Position numbers and translations under genes: made by a program. Shown here piece by piece: positions 8,451-15,889 of a stretch of DNA of 64,000 nucleotides. How positions within the stretch are numbered: position 1 is the first letter of the stretch; each line of letters opens with the position of its first letter. Source of the DNA: Rhabdothermincola salaria (GTDB lineage Bacteria; Actinomycetota; Acidimicrobiia; Acidimicrobiales; Acidimicrobilacustridaceae); assembly GCF_021246445.1 (NCBI RefSeq), contig NZ_JAJQXW010000001.1, positions 1,692,168 to 1,756,167 of the forward strand, read 5' to 3'. The notes under the pieces were generated by a model. That model saw only the letters and a list, made by a program, of their open reading frames with translations. It did not search any database and was not told the origin of the DNA.

Positions 8451-8500
8451 GGGAGCGCGACCCGCCCACACCGCGTCCCGACGAGCTCGCGAGGAGGGCG
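8451..8500 (-). repeat. Intergenic repeat family B, copy 1 (partial)
   Basis: Fifty bases shared with the two 67-bp copies at 11741 and 11848, apart from a 3-bp deletion. The element ends 6 bp beyond the stop codon of the isochorismatase-like gene, so it would form that gene's 3' untranslated end. Confidence 0.7.
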
Positions 8501-8506
8501 CAGTAG

Positions 8507-9124
8507 TTACGGCCAGGCGGCGAGGACCTCGTCGGTGGTGGTGACGGTGCTGATCAAGCGGAAGGTGTTGTCGAGGAGGGCCTCGGCGTAGTCGCGGGGC
8601 ACCCCGGCGACGGCGTCGCGCGGGACCACCACGTGGTAGCCGTGGTTGACCAGCCCGATGGAGAGCCCGAGCAGGGCCACGTTGACCGACACGCCGACCA
8701 CGATGACCGTGCGGATGCCGAGGTTGCGCAGCACCGGGTCGAGGTCGGTGCCGCCGATCGGATCGAGCCCGTGGTAGCGGCCGAGCACCATGTCGTCGGG
8801 GGCGAGACCGAAGTCCGGGATGGGCGCCGCCGCCTCGCTGCCCGGCTCCATCGCCGGCGAGGACGTGTTCATGGCCACGAACAACCGGCCGTTGGTGTTG
8901 GCCGCCCGGTTGTCGGCACGGCGCCAGAAGACGCCGTGGATCACCTGCACGCCGGCAGTGCGGGCGGCGTGGACGAGGCGGCCCCCGTTGGGCACGACGG
9001 TGTCGGCGGCCGCCTCGGCCAGCTGGGGCAACGCCGACTCGGGTCCGAGGACGCCGTTCTGGCACTCGGAGGCCACCACCGCGGTCGTCGACGGCTCCAG
9101 CAGCGGCCGGAGGTCGACCGCCAT
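8507..9124 (-). CDS. Isochorismatase-like hydrolase lacking the usual catalytic residues
   Basis: The 205 residues have the isochorismatase/cysteine-hydrolase Rossmann-like fold: TTAVVASECQNGVLG at the N-terminus, then RTVIVVGVSVNVALLG and NHGYHVVVPRDAVAG. The usual catalytic Asp is replaced by Glu (E20) and the nucleophilic Cys by Ala (A150). The usual Lys appears as Arg (about R116). Similar Cys-less sequences are, to my recollection, common in actinobacteria, so this is probably a subfamily and not a broken gene. The stop of the upstream LLM gene overlaps this ATG by 1 nt (TGATG), implying translational coupling and a shared pathway. True substrate unknown. Confidence 0.85.
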   Translation of the reverse strand: MAVDLRPLLEPSTTAVVASECQNGVLGPESALPQLAEAAADTVVPNGGRLVHAARTAGVQVIHGVFWRRADNRAANTNGRLFVAMNTSSPAMEPGSEAAAPIPDFGLAPDDMVLGRYHGLDPIGGTDLDPVLRNLGIRTVIVVGVSVNVALLGLSIGLVNHGYHVVVPRDAVAGVPRDYAEALLDNTFRLISTVTTTDEVLAAWP

Positions 9125-10122
9125 CAGCTGTCGTCCTTGAGCCGGGGCAGGACCTTCTCGACGTAGAGCTCGAGGCTGCTCCAGCCCTCGGCCGGATCGG
9201 CGCCGCCGACCATGGGCATGAGGACCAGGCCGCCGAAGGGACCCTGTTCGCGGGCGAAGTCCACCGTCTCGTCGGGGGTGAGCACCTTGTAGATGTGGCC
9301 CTGGCGCAGGTCGTCGATGGTGTCGGCGTCGGTGCTGACCGCCGAGCGGATGTCGGGGGTCTGCCAGGACTTGTAGACGGTGGCGTCGTGGAGCATGTGC
9401 GGGCCCACCTGGGCCCAGGTGCGCTCGGGGTCCTCGCTCACGAACAGGCAGCCGGTGGTCTTCTCCGCCGGCATCAGGCACATGCCCGGCGTGGTGCCGA
9501 GGCGCTCGCACTCGGCCTGGTAGTGAGCGGCCAGGTCGTCGTCGTGCACCGCCAACTGGGCGCTGAGGCCGAAGCGGGCGGCCCGCTCGACCGCCTTCTT
9601 GCCCGACCCCCCCACGAAGAACATGGGGTGCGGCTCGGTGAAGGGCGGAGGGGTGACCTGCACGGTGTCGCCCTTGTACTCGAAGGGCTCGCCCGTCCAC
9701 GCCTTGAGCAGGGTGTCGAGGGCCTCGTCGAGGAGCTTGCCGCGCCGCTTCCAGTCCTTGCTGAGCATGTGGTACTCGATCGGCCGGTAGCCCAGACCGG
9801 TGGTGAAGGTGATGCGTCCACCGGAGATGTGGTCGACCGCGGCGAGGTCCTCGGCCAGGCGCACGGGGTCGTGCTCGGGCACGAGCAGGGCCTGGATGCT
9901 GATCATCACGTTCTTGGTGCGAGCGGCGATGGCGCCGGCCATGACGAGCGGCGACGACATGTAGTTGTCGGGGCTGCCGTGGTGCTCGGAGAGCACACAG
10001 ATGTCGAAGCCGTTGCTGTCGGCGAACTCCGCCATCTCGAGGGCGGCGGCGTACATCTTCTGGATCTCGGCTCGGCTCTTGCCCGGCGCGCGCATGTCGA
10101 AGCGCAGGATGGACATGGTCAT
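9124..10122 (-). CDS. LLM-class (luciferase-like) oxidoreductase
   Basis: A 332-residue luciferase-like barrel: MTMSILRFDMRAPG, then CVLSEHHGSPDNYMSSPL (the EHHG segment of the bacterial luciferase group), ISGGRITFTTGLGYRPIEY and FFVGGSGKKAVERAAR. The EHH motif and length place it nearer FMN/F420 monooxygenase-like members than the shorter enzyme at 6027. It is translationally coupled to the isochorismatase-like gene. It is divergent from the thiolase gene, and the shared 200-bp interval carries a palindromic operator. Confidence 0.88.
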   Translation of the reverse strand: MTMSILRFDMRAPGKSRAEIQKMYAAALEMAEFADSNGFDICVLSEHHGSPDNYMSSPLVMAGAIAARTKNVMISIQALLVPEHDPVRLAEDLAAVDHISGGRITFTTGLGYRPIEYHMLSKDWKRRGKLLDEALDTLLKAWTGEPFEYKGDTVQVTPPPFTEPHPMFFVGGSGKKAVERAARFGLSAQLAVHDDDLAAHYQAECERLGTTPGMCLMPAEKTTGCLFVSEDPERTWAQVGPHMLHDATVYKSWQTPDIRSAVSTDADTIDDLRQGHIYKVLTPDETVDFAREQGPFGGLVLMPMVGGADPAEGWSSLELYVEKVLPRLKDDS

Positions 10123-10204
10123 GACGGCGTCTCCCCCGGTGGTGGCTGTCGTCCTGTTCTAGCCCAGCGTGCGGCAACGGGAGGGCTCGGCCGCGGCTCG
10201 GCAA

Positions 10205-10220
10205 GTTACCGATCGGTTAC
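10205..10220. promoter_or_regulatory. Palindromic operator between the LLM and thiolase genes
   Basis: GTTACCGATCGGTTAC has a perfect 10-bp core (ACCGA/TCGGT) and near-perfect outer arms. It lies 104 bp upstream of the thiolase ATG and 83 bp from the divergent LLM start. Symmetry and core are typical of TetR-family sites, so it may control both directions. Confidence 0.5.
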
Positions 10221-10323
10221 CTCGTCGGGCCGCCACTGCGATAGACAAGACCACGCTGTGGGCCCAGTGGGGGGCGTCCGTCACCGGGCCCGCGTCCAGC
10301 CTCACCCACGACAGGAGCCCCAC

Positions 10324-11544
10324 ATGCCCGAAGCCGTCATCGTCTCGACCGCCCGCAGCGCCATCGGACGGGCCAACAAGGGCTCGCTCACCAAGGTGCG
10401 CCCCGACGACCTCGCCGCCACCATCGTGCGGGCCGCCCTCGACAAGGTGCCGGCCCTCGACGCCTCCACCATCGACGACCTCATGCTCGGCTGCGCCCAG
10501 CCGGCCGGCATGCAGGGCTACAACATGGCCCGCATCGTCTCGGACCTCGCCGGCATGGGCCACGTTCCCGGCGTCACCGTCAACCGCTACTGCTCGTCGT
10601 CGCTGCAGACCATCCGCATGGCCGCCCACGCCATCAAAGCCGGCGAGGGCGACGCCTTCGTCGCCGCCGGCGTCGAGACGGTGAGCCAGTTCATGAGCGG
10701 CATGTCCGACGGTCTCCCCGGCACCCACAACGAGCGCATGGCGTCGGCCGAGGAGCGCACCAAGGCCCGCGCCGAGGGCGACGCTCCCACGTGGACGCCC
10801 TTCGACGGCATCTCCGACTACTACATCGCCATGGGCCAGACCGCCGAGAACGTGGCCCAGTACGAGAACGTCGCCCGTGAGGACCAGGACGAGTTCGCCG
10901 CCCTGTCCCAGCAGCGGGCCACCGCCGCCCAGGAGCGGGGCTTCTTCGAGCGGGAGATCATCCCCATCGAGACCGTCGACGCCGACGGCAACCCGGTCAC
11001 CGTCACCAAGGACGACGGCATCCGCCCCGGCACCACCAAGGAGAAGCTCGCCGAGCTCAAGCCGGTGTTCCGCCCCGACGGCACCGTCACCGCCGGCAAC
11101 GCCTGCCCCCTCAACGACGGCGCCGCGGCCGTGATCGTGATGAGCGACACCAAGGCCCGCGAGCTGGGGCTCACCCCGATCGCCCGCATCATCTCGTCGG
11201 GTGTCTCCGCGCTCGACCCCGAGATCATGGGCCTCGGACCCATCGAGGCCTGCCGTCAGGCCATGGCTCGCGCCGGCATGACCATCGACGACATCGACCT
11301 CGTCGAGATCAACGAGGCCTTCGCTGCGCAGGTGGTGCCCTCGGCCAAGCAGCTCGGCATCAGCTGGGACAAGCTCAACGTCAACGGCGGGGCCATCGCC
11401 CTGGGCCACCCCTTCGGCATGACCGGTGCCCGCATCATGACCACCCTGCTCAACGGCCTCGAGGACTCCGGCAAGACCATCGGCATGGAGTCGATGTGCG
11501 TCGGCGGCGGCCAGGGCATGGCCATGATCGTCGAGCGGCTCTGA
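10324..11544 (+). CDS. Thiolase (acetyl-CoA C-acyltransferase)
   Basis: Cleaves 3-ketoacyl-CoA or condenses acetyl-CoA units. The 406 residues carry all catalytic motifs: nucleophilic Cys in VNRYCSSSLQTI (about residue 90), NEAFAAQ, GGAIALGHPFGMTGAR with the catalytic His, and CVGGGQGMAMIVE with the second Cys. This is a complete degradative-type thiolase, unlike the Cys-poor lipid-transfer relatives at 41.5 and 59-61 kb. ATG 10324 has AGGAG 8 nt upstream. Repeat A copy 3 and a perfect hairpin follow the gene. Confidence 0.95.
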   Translation: MPEAVIVSTARSAIGRANKGSLTKVRPDDLAATIVRAALDKVPALDASTIDDLMLGCAQPAGMQGYNMARIVSDLAGMGHVPGVTVNRYCSSSLQTIRMAAHAIKAGEGDAFVAAGVETVSQFMSGMSDGLPGTHNERMASAEERTKARAEGDAPTWTPFDGISDYYIAMGQTAENVAQYENVAREDQDEFAALSQQRATAAQERGFFEREIIPIETVDADGNPVTVTKDDGIRPGTTKEKLAELKPVFRPDGTVTAGNACPLNDGAAAVIVMSDTKARELGLTPIARIISSGVSALDPEIMGLGPIEACRQAMARAGMTIDDIDLVEINEAFAAQVVPSAKQLGISWDKLNVNGGAIALGHPFGMTGARIMTTLLNGLEDSGKTIGMESMCVGGGQGMAMIVERL

Positions 11545-11548
11545 CACT

Positions 11549-11635
11549 CAGCTCGGGTCGGCAAGCCTCCCCTCGCCGGCTTCGCCGAAACGCGGGACCG
11601 GGCTGAGCCTCCGTCGCTGGCGCTCCTCCGGCTGT
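11549..11635 (+). repeat. Intergenic repeat family A, copy 3
   Basis: A diverged copy of the 87-bp repeat starting 4 bp after the thiolase stop. GGTCGGCAAGCCTCC, GCCGGCTTCGCCGAAACGCG and GAGCCTCCGTCGCTG are conserved. The 374-bp gap between thiolase and DsrE2 genes consists of this copy, a terminator and two B repeats, with no gene. Confidence 0.75.
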
Positions 11636-11687
11636 CACCAGCCGATTCGAGGGTTCTAAGCGCCTGACAAAGAGCGACAACGAACCA

Positions 11688-11716
11688 GAAGGGCCCTCCC
11701 GACGGGAGGGCCCTTC
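11688..11716. terminator. Intrinsic-type terminator between thiolase and the sulfur-relay operon
   Basis: A perfect 13-bp stem with a 3-nt GAC loop (GAAGGGCCCTCCC and its complement). No U run follows. It is symmetrical and sits between convergent transcription units, so it may serve both. Confidence 0.7.
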
Positions 11717-11740
11717 CGCGTTGGTCACCGACGGTGCCCG

Positions 11741-11807
11741 GTCAGGTGGGCGACGGGAGCGCAGCGACCCGCCCACACCGCGTCCCGACGAGCTCGCGAG
11801 GAGGGCG
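11741..11807 (-). repeat. Intergenic repeat family B, copy 2
   Basis: A 67-bp unit identical to copy 3 except at one base. It contains inverted arms GTGGGCG/CGCCCAC around a GC-rich loop, then GACGAGCTCGCGAGGAGGG. Confidence 0.8.
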
Positions 11808-11847
11808 TCATGGACTCGGGTCCGAGTGGGTTCCGGTGGCGTGCGCC

Positions 11848-11914
11848 GTCAGGTGGGCGACGGGAGCGCAGCGACCCGCCCACACCGCGTCCCGACGAGC
11901 TTGCGAGGAGGGCG
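11848..11914 (-). repeat. Intergenic repeat family B, copy 3
   Basis: The second full 67-bp unit, 40 bp after copy 2. It ends 4 bp beyond the DsrE2 stop codon, the same position relative to a minus-strand stop as copy 1 at the isochorismatase-like gene. Confidence 0.8.
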
Positions 11915-11918
11915 CCAT

Positions 11919-12386
11919 CTAGGTGAAGAGGATCTGGCCTCCGGCGGCGATCTCGTAGAAGTCGCCCACGGTGATGATGCCGTCGAGCTCGTCGATGAAG
12001 TCGCTCTCGGTCATGCCGAACAGGTCGACCGAGGCCAGGCAGGCGTACATGCCGGCGCCGGTGTCGCTGATGAGCTCCATGAACTCGGGGATGGAGGGGA
12101 TGTCGAAGTCCTCCATCTTCTTGTTCATCATGTGGGTGGCGATCGCCGACATGCCCGGGAGTCCACCGACCAGGGTGGCCATGTGCATCCCCGGGTTGCC
12201 GACGGTGGCGACCTTGATGTGCTCCATCCTCTTCTTGTGGATGGCGTCGAGACCGAAGAAGGTGAAGAAGAGGTTGGCCTCGATGCCTTCGGCGCGGGCG
12301 CCGTTGGCCATGATCAACCCCGGGTAGATCCCCTCGAGGGATCCCTTGGAGATGATGATCGAGACCTTCTCGATGGCGTCGGACAT
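11919..12386 (-). CDS. DsrE2-like sulfur carrier (DsrE/DsrF/DsrH-like family)
   Basis: A 155-residue DsrE-type fold: KVSIIISKGSLEGIYPGLIM, then ANLFFTFFGLDAI, MEHIKVATVGNPGM and GMYACLASVDLFGM. Its only cysteine, C116 in the last motif, is at the position used for persulfide transfer in DsrE proteins. The pattern fits the DsrE2 subgroup that accompanies TusA/DsrC-type carriers and sulfide-oxidising flavoproteins. It is the last gene of a three-gene operon with the TusE/DsrC protein (46 bp upstream) and an SQR-like flavoprotein. GGAG precedes the ATG. Confidence 0.88.
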   Translation of the reverse strand: MSDAIEKVSIIISKGSLEGIYPGLIMANGARAEGIEANLFFTFFGLDAIHKKRMEHIKVATVGNPGMHMATLVGGLPGMSAIATHMMNKKMEDFDIPSIPEFMELISDTGAGMYACLASVDLFGMTESDFIDELDGIITVGDFYEIAAGGQILFT

Positions 12387-12432
12387 GGGGGCTCCAGTTC
12401 GTGGTGGTCGTGTGGCGGGCGGGGGTCGCGGA

Positions 12433-12750
12433 TCAGATGCAGCCGCGGGGCTTGGGGATGCCGGCGACCTTGGCGGCCACCTTGGCCGGCCCCTTGGGGA
12501 AGAGCTGGTAGAGCTCCTTGACGGTGACGCCGGAGGTCTTGCCGAGCATGCGCACCGTCGGCCCGGTGCCCTTCTCGAAGTACTCCTTGCGCATGAACTC
12601 GATGACCTGCCAGTGCTTGGGGGTCAGCTCCTCGATGCCCTCTTCCTTGGCCACCTCGGTGGCGACCTCCTGGTTCCACTGGTCGGGGTCCTCGAAGAAC
12701 CCTTCGTCGTTGCGATCGATGGTGTGGCCGGCGATGGTCACGGTGGCCAT
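12433..12750 (-). CDS. TusE/DsrC-family sulfur relay protein with a single C-terminal cysteine
   Basis: A 105-residue DsrC/TusE fold: HTIDRNDEGFFEDPDQWNQE, LTPKHWQVIEFMRKEYFE and the conserved tail AGIPKPRGCI. The penultimate cysteine (C104), the sulfur-carrying residue, is present. The second cysteine of true DsrC, eleven residues earlier, is alanine here, so the protein cannot form DsrC's intramolecular trisulfide and behaves as a TusE-like single-Cys relay. No dsrAB lies in the window. GAGGAG precedes the ATG. It probably passes sulfur between the neighbouring SQR-like enzyme and DsrE2. Confidence 0.9.
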   Translation of the reverse strand: MATVTIAGHTIDRNDEGFFEDPDQWNQEVATEVAKEEGIEELTPKHWQVIEFMRKEYFEKGTGPTVRMLGKTSGVTVKELYQLFPKGPAKVAAKVAGIPKPRGCI

Positions 12751-12802
12751 GGCGTGTCTCCTCGTGGGTGCGGGATCGGGGGTGTGCGTGCGGTCGGCGG
12801 GG

Positions 12803-14041
12803 TCAGCGGGGGCCGAGGACCTTGCCCGAGGTGGGCATGTCGGGGCCGATGCCCGGGATGTCTCGACCGGGCAGCAGGGCGTGCCAGTAGAACCACTGGA
12901 ACATGAGCTTGCCGAGGTGGTTGAGGCGGGAGTCCTTCAACAGCGGCACGCCGACCGATGACGGGAAGTGCCCGGTCAACGGCTCGGTGTCGTAGTTGAA
13001 GTCGATGAGCATCGCCTTGTGGAACCCGGTCTCGATGAAGCAGTTGGCGTGCCCGTCGTAGGACGCGTCGAGCTCGTCGCCGTCGAGGAACCGGATGATG
13101 TTCTCGAGCAGCACCTCGCCCTCGAAGTGGGTGACCGACCCGGCCTTGGAGGCGGGGACGTTGGTGGCGTCGCCGATGGCGAAGATCTCGGGGCGGACCT
13201 TGGACTGCAGGGTGCGCTCGTCGGTCGGCACGAAGCCCAGCTCGTCGCCGAGACCGGGTGACCGTTCGACGTACTCGGCCCCGCCGTGGAGGGGGATCAC
13301 GACGGCGAGGTCGAAGGGCACCTCGCGCTCGTCGTAGGAAACGATGCGGCCACCGGGGCCGTCGACCTCACCGGTGTTGAACTCGGTGACCAGCGAGACG
13401 CCCTTTTCCTCGAGCATCCCGCCGAGTGCGGCCGAGGCGGTGGGCTTGGTGAAGGCGCCGTCGAGGGGGGTCACGTAGGTGAGCTCGACCGCGTCTCGGA
13501 TCCCGCGGTCCTGGAAGTACCAGTCGGCGAGGAAGCTGAACTCCAACGGGGCGACCGGGCACTTGATGGGCATGTCGATGACGTTCAGCGCGATGCGGCC
13601 ACCGTCGAAGTCCTCGAGCGCCTGGTGCAGGGCGGTGGCCCCGTCGAGGTCGTAGAAGGTGAAGACCTTCTCGTTCCACCCCGGCCCGGTGAGGCCCTCG
13701 GTCTCCTCGGGCAGCAGGCGAGCCCCGGTGGCCACCACCAGCAGGTCGTAGGGCAGCGTCTCGTTGCCCTCGAGGGTCACGATGCGCTCGTCGATGTCCA
13801 CCCGGTCGACGGCCGCCAGACGGAAGGCGATCCCCTTGTGCAGCTGGCGTTCGCGGCCCCGCACGATGTGCTCGGGGTCGGCGAGGCCGAAGGGCACGAA
13901 GAGCAACCCGGGCTGGTACACGTGACGGTCGTCCTGGTCGACCACGGTGATCTCGGCGTCGGAGCCGTAGTGCTTGCGCAGCCGGTTGGCCATCAAGGTC
14001 CCACCGGTGCCTCCGCCGAGGATGACGATGCGGTGCGCCAT
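12803..14041 (-). CDS. SQR-like FAD-dependent pyridine nucleotide-disulfide oxidoreductase
   Basis: Resembles sulfide:quinone oxidoreductase or the flavocytochrome c sulfide dehydrogenase flavoprotein. The N-terminal FAD site is RIVILGGGTGGTLMANRL (4-21) and the second FAD motif is EIFAIGDATNVP (285-296). Only two cysteines occur, C161 (KCPVAPLEF) and C334 (HANCF), matching the spacing of the two essential redox cysteines of SQRs. The C-terminal segment is amphipathic with FQWFYWHALL, fitting monotopic membrane attachment. Length 412 aa. GGGAGG lies 9 nt before the ATG. It leads the operon with TusE and DsrE2, suggesting sulfide or persulfide oxidation into a carrier pool. Confidence 0.88.
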   Translation of the reverse strand: MAHRIVILGGGTGGTLMANRLRKHYGSDAEITVVDQDDRHVYQPGLLFVPFGLADPEHIVRGRERQLHKGIAFRLAAVDRVDIDERIVTLEGNETLPYDLLVVATGARLLPEETEGLTGPGWNEKVFTFYDLDGATALHQALEDFDGGRIALNVIDMPIKCPVAPLEFSFLADWYFQDRGIRDAVELTYVTPLDGAFTKPTASAALGGMLEEKGVSLVTEFNTGEVDGPGGRIVSYDEREVPFDLAVVIPLHGGAEYVERSPGLGDELGFVPTDERTLQSKVRPEIFAIGDATNVPASKAGSVTHFEGEVLLENIIRFLDGDELDASYDGHANCFIETGFHKAMLIDFNYDTEPLTGHFPSSVGVPLLKDSRLNHLGKLMFQWFYWHALLPGRDIPGIGPDMPTSGKVLGPR

Positions 14042-14167
14042 GGGCCATGCCTCCCTTGTTCGTTGTCCTCGTCATCCTCCTGCGGCTCCACGGTGGCGCC
14101 TAGGGTCCGAAGTCATACCCCCGCGGGTATCGAAGCCCCCGTGGGGCCCGCGTCCACCCCGGGGGCG

Positions 14168-14200
14168 AAAAAGCCAGAAGGCCCGGCGAACCGGGCCTTC
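14168..14200 (-). terminator. Terminator of the tRNA-Ala gene
   Basis: Read on the minus strand, a perfect 10-bp stem GAAGGCCCGG/CCGGGCCTTC with a TTCG loop begins 8 nt after the tRNA and is followed, after TGGC, by TTTTT. This is the only classical U-tract terminator I found. Confidence 0.8.
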
Positions 14201-14208
14201 GGCGGCGG

Positions 14209-14282
14209 TGGAGGTGAGGAGAATCGAACTCCCGACCTCTACGTTGCGAACGTAGCGCTCTAGCCAACTGAGCTACACCCCC
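14209..14282 (-). tRNA. tRNA-Ala, anticodon CGC
   Basis: A 74-nt cloverleaf on the minus strand. The acceptor stem is GGGGGTG against CACCTCC, which gives the G3-U70 pair that identifies alanine tRNAs. The D arm is GCTCAG...CTAGAGC, the anticodon stem CTACG/CGTAG surrounds the loop TTCGCAA (anticodon CGC, reads GCG), and the T arm is TCGGGAGTTCGATTCTCCTCA-like with TTCGATT in the loop. The discriminator is A and the CCA end is not encoded. Confidence 0.95.
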
Positions 14283-14533
14283 GCAGGGGCGCCCACGATA
14301 CTCCTCCCCGGGCCGGGCACGGCAAACCATCCCGGGTCGTGCTCCCGCCGCCGGCGTCGAGGTGACGGGTGCCGCTGCGTCCGGTGCCGCCCGGCGTGCC
14401 GCGCACATGGGAGGAGTCTCAGCCGACCCTCACGTCACCTTCACACGCGCCCGCCAGAACGGTCACCGACGACCACGCGGGTCGCCCGAGCCCCCGGTGC
14501 GCCGGATGGCCGACCGAAAGGAAATCACTCAAG

Positions 14534-15037
14534 GTGAAGGATCGAACGCGCCGAGTAACTGACATGACCTCTGCGACCCTCCCCCAGGCAGCACCGACCA
14601 CCCGCCGGCCGTCCCGCCGGCGTGCCGGTGCCTTCGCCGCGCTGGCGCTCGCCGCCGTGATGCTGTTCGCCGCATGCACCCCCGAGGCCAACCGCACCGC
14701 CGACCTGATCAACCAGGAACGCGCCCAGCGGGGCATCCCGGCGCTGCAGTTCAACACCATGCTCTACCTCAAGGCCCAGGGCTGGGCCGACCACCTCAGC
14801 CGCCAGGGGCACCTCTCGCACTCCAACCTCACCAACGACAACTGGTCGACGACGTGGCGCAAGCTCGGTGAGAACGTCGGCGTGGCCGGATCCATCGAGG
14901 GCGCCCACCAGGCCTTCATGAACTCCAAGGGCCACCGCGACAACATCCTCGACCGTGGCTTCAACAAGGTGGGCACCGGTGTCACCCGTGGCGCCGACGG
15001 CCGGGTGTGGGTCGTCCACGAGTTCATGTACGAGTAG
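14534..15037 (+). CDS. CAP/SCP-domain lipoprotein
   Basis: A secreted CAP (cysteine-rich secretory/PR-1-like) domain. After a lipoprotein signal peptide with lipobox LFAAC (C48 counting from the GTG), the domain runs from TADLINQERAQRGIPAL through KAQGWADHLSRQGHLSHSNL, KLGENVG and SKGHRDNILD to the C-terminus. The conserved CAP His and Glu residues are in HLSHS and GEN. GTG 14534 is chosen because GAAAGGAAA lies at the right distance; ATG 14564 would shorten the N-terminus by 10 residues. The 250 bp upstream, after the tRNA gene, hold no gene; I looked for a riboswitch and saw no convincing one. Confidence 0.88.
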   Translation: MKDRTRRVTDMTSATLPQAAPTTRRPSRRRAGAFAALALAAVMLFAACTPEANRTADLINQERAQRGIPALQFNTMLYLKAQGWADHLSRQGHLSHSNLTNDNWSTTWRKLGENVGVAGSIEGAHQAFMNSKGHRDNILDRGFNKVGTGVTRGADGRVWVVHEFMYE

Positions 15038-15061
15038 CCCCGAGCCCTCCCCCTCTCGTCG

Positions 15062-15089
15062 CAGTGGCGCCGCCCCGGCGGCGCCACTG
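15062..15089. terminator. Hairpin after the CAP lipoprotein gene
   Basis: Perfect 13-bp arms CAGTGGCGCCGCC and its complement around a 2-nt centre, 24 bp after the stop codon. No U tract. Confidence 0.6.
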
Positions 15090-15199
15090 GCGCGTCCGGC
15101 CCGCCGCCGTTCGCCGGTCGGAACCGCGCTCGGGTCCCGCCTTCGCTCACCGGTCGCCCCGACGTCAGCGCGACACGGGCCGGCGCACCAGCGCTGGAC

Positions 15200-15871
15200 T
15201 CAGGGCTGCAGCGGCTCGACCGGGTGGCCGTGGCCCTCGAGGGCCTGCTGGAGGCGCACCTGCACCACGGTCGTGGTGACGTCGCCCCGGGTGCGCTCGA
15301 CCACCGCCCGCAAGGCGTCGACGGTGCGGCGCAGCCCTTCGGTGAGGGCATCGGGGTAGTCGACCGTGACGAGGACGTCGTAGGCGTCGTCCATGGACTG
15401 CAGGAGGGCTTCGGCCCGGTCCATCTCCCCCTCGCGTAGCCGGTCGAGCGTGTAGCGGCGCAGCTCGCTGGCCGCCTCGGCCAGGGCCTTGAGCCAGGGT
15501 GGGCCGTCGATCCCCAGCGCATCCGGCCCGGGAAGGGGCTCTCCGGCCACGAGGGCGGCCGTGAGGTGGGCTTCGGCGACCTCCCGCTCGGCGTCGTGGA
15601 GGAAGCCGGCGTGGGCCACCGCCGGGAACGGGGCCAGCGCGTCCTGGGCCTCGCGCAACGCAGAGGCGGCGTCGGCCGCGAGGGCGGCGGCCCGTTCCGG
15701 CTCACCTCGGTGCACGGCCCGGATCGAGCTGCCCGAGGACCGGATGGCGGCCCGGCAGGCAGGGAGTGCGACCTCGCGGGCGGCGTGGGCTCCGGCCAAC
15801 TCGGAGCGGACCGCCTCCACGGCGGCGAGCATCTCGGCACGCCGGCTCGACGGGGCGTCGGCCGCGAACAC
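15200..15871 (-). CDS. Translin-family protein (TRAX/translin-like nucleic-acid-binding)
   Basis: The 223 residues are all alpha-helical and show the translin family pattern: RAAIRSSGSSIRAVHRGE, then GFLHDAEREVAEAHL with the acidic residues that form the metal site in TRAX-type RNases. RRYTLDRLREGEMDRAE and VDYPDALTEGLRRTVD follow, and VERTRGDVTTT near the end. Translin and TRAX form octameric RNA/DNA-binding barrels; archaeal and bacterial relatives are small and little studied. GTG start at 15869-15871. It lies 18 bp after the GlpR-like gene on the same strand, so they are probably co-transcribed. Confidence 0.78.
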   Translation of the reverse strand: MFAADAPSSRRAEMLAAVEAVRSELAGAHAAREVALPACRAAIRSSGSSIRAVHRGEPERAAALAADAASALREAQDALAPFPAVAHAGFLHDAEREVAEAHLTAALVAGEPLPGPDALGIDGPPWLKALAEAASELRRYTLDRLREGEMDRAEALLQSMDDAYDVLVTVDYPDALTEGLRRTVDALRAVVERTRGDVTTTVVQVRLQQALEGHGHPVEPLQP

Positions 15872-15889
15872 GAGCAGGCCAGCCGGCGG

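Noticed and set aside
11721-12521. Plus-strand frame of 266 codons opposite DsrE2 and TusE
   Set aside because: It starts in the B repeats and is antisense to two well-supported genes; composition is Gly/Asp/His-rich shadow type.
13286-14263. Plus-strand frame running through the tRNA gene
   Set aside because: Antisense to the SQR-like gene and crosses the tRNA-Ala and its terminator.
14283-14533. Possible riboswitch before the CAP lipoprotein (cell-wall genes of actinobacteria often have one)
   Set aside because: I looked for conserved c-di-AMP (ydaO) core motifs and found no convincing match. The region is GC-rich without a clear multi-stem core by eye.
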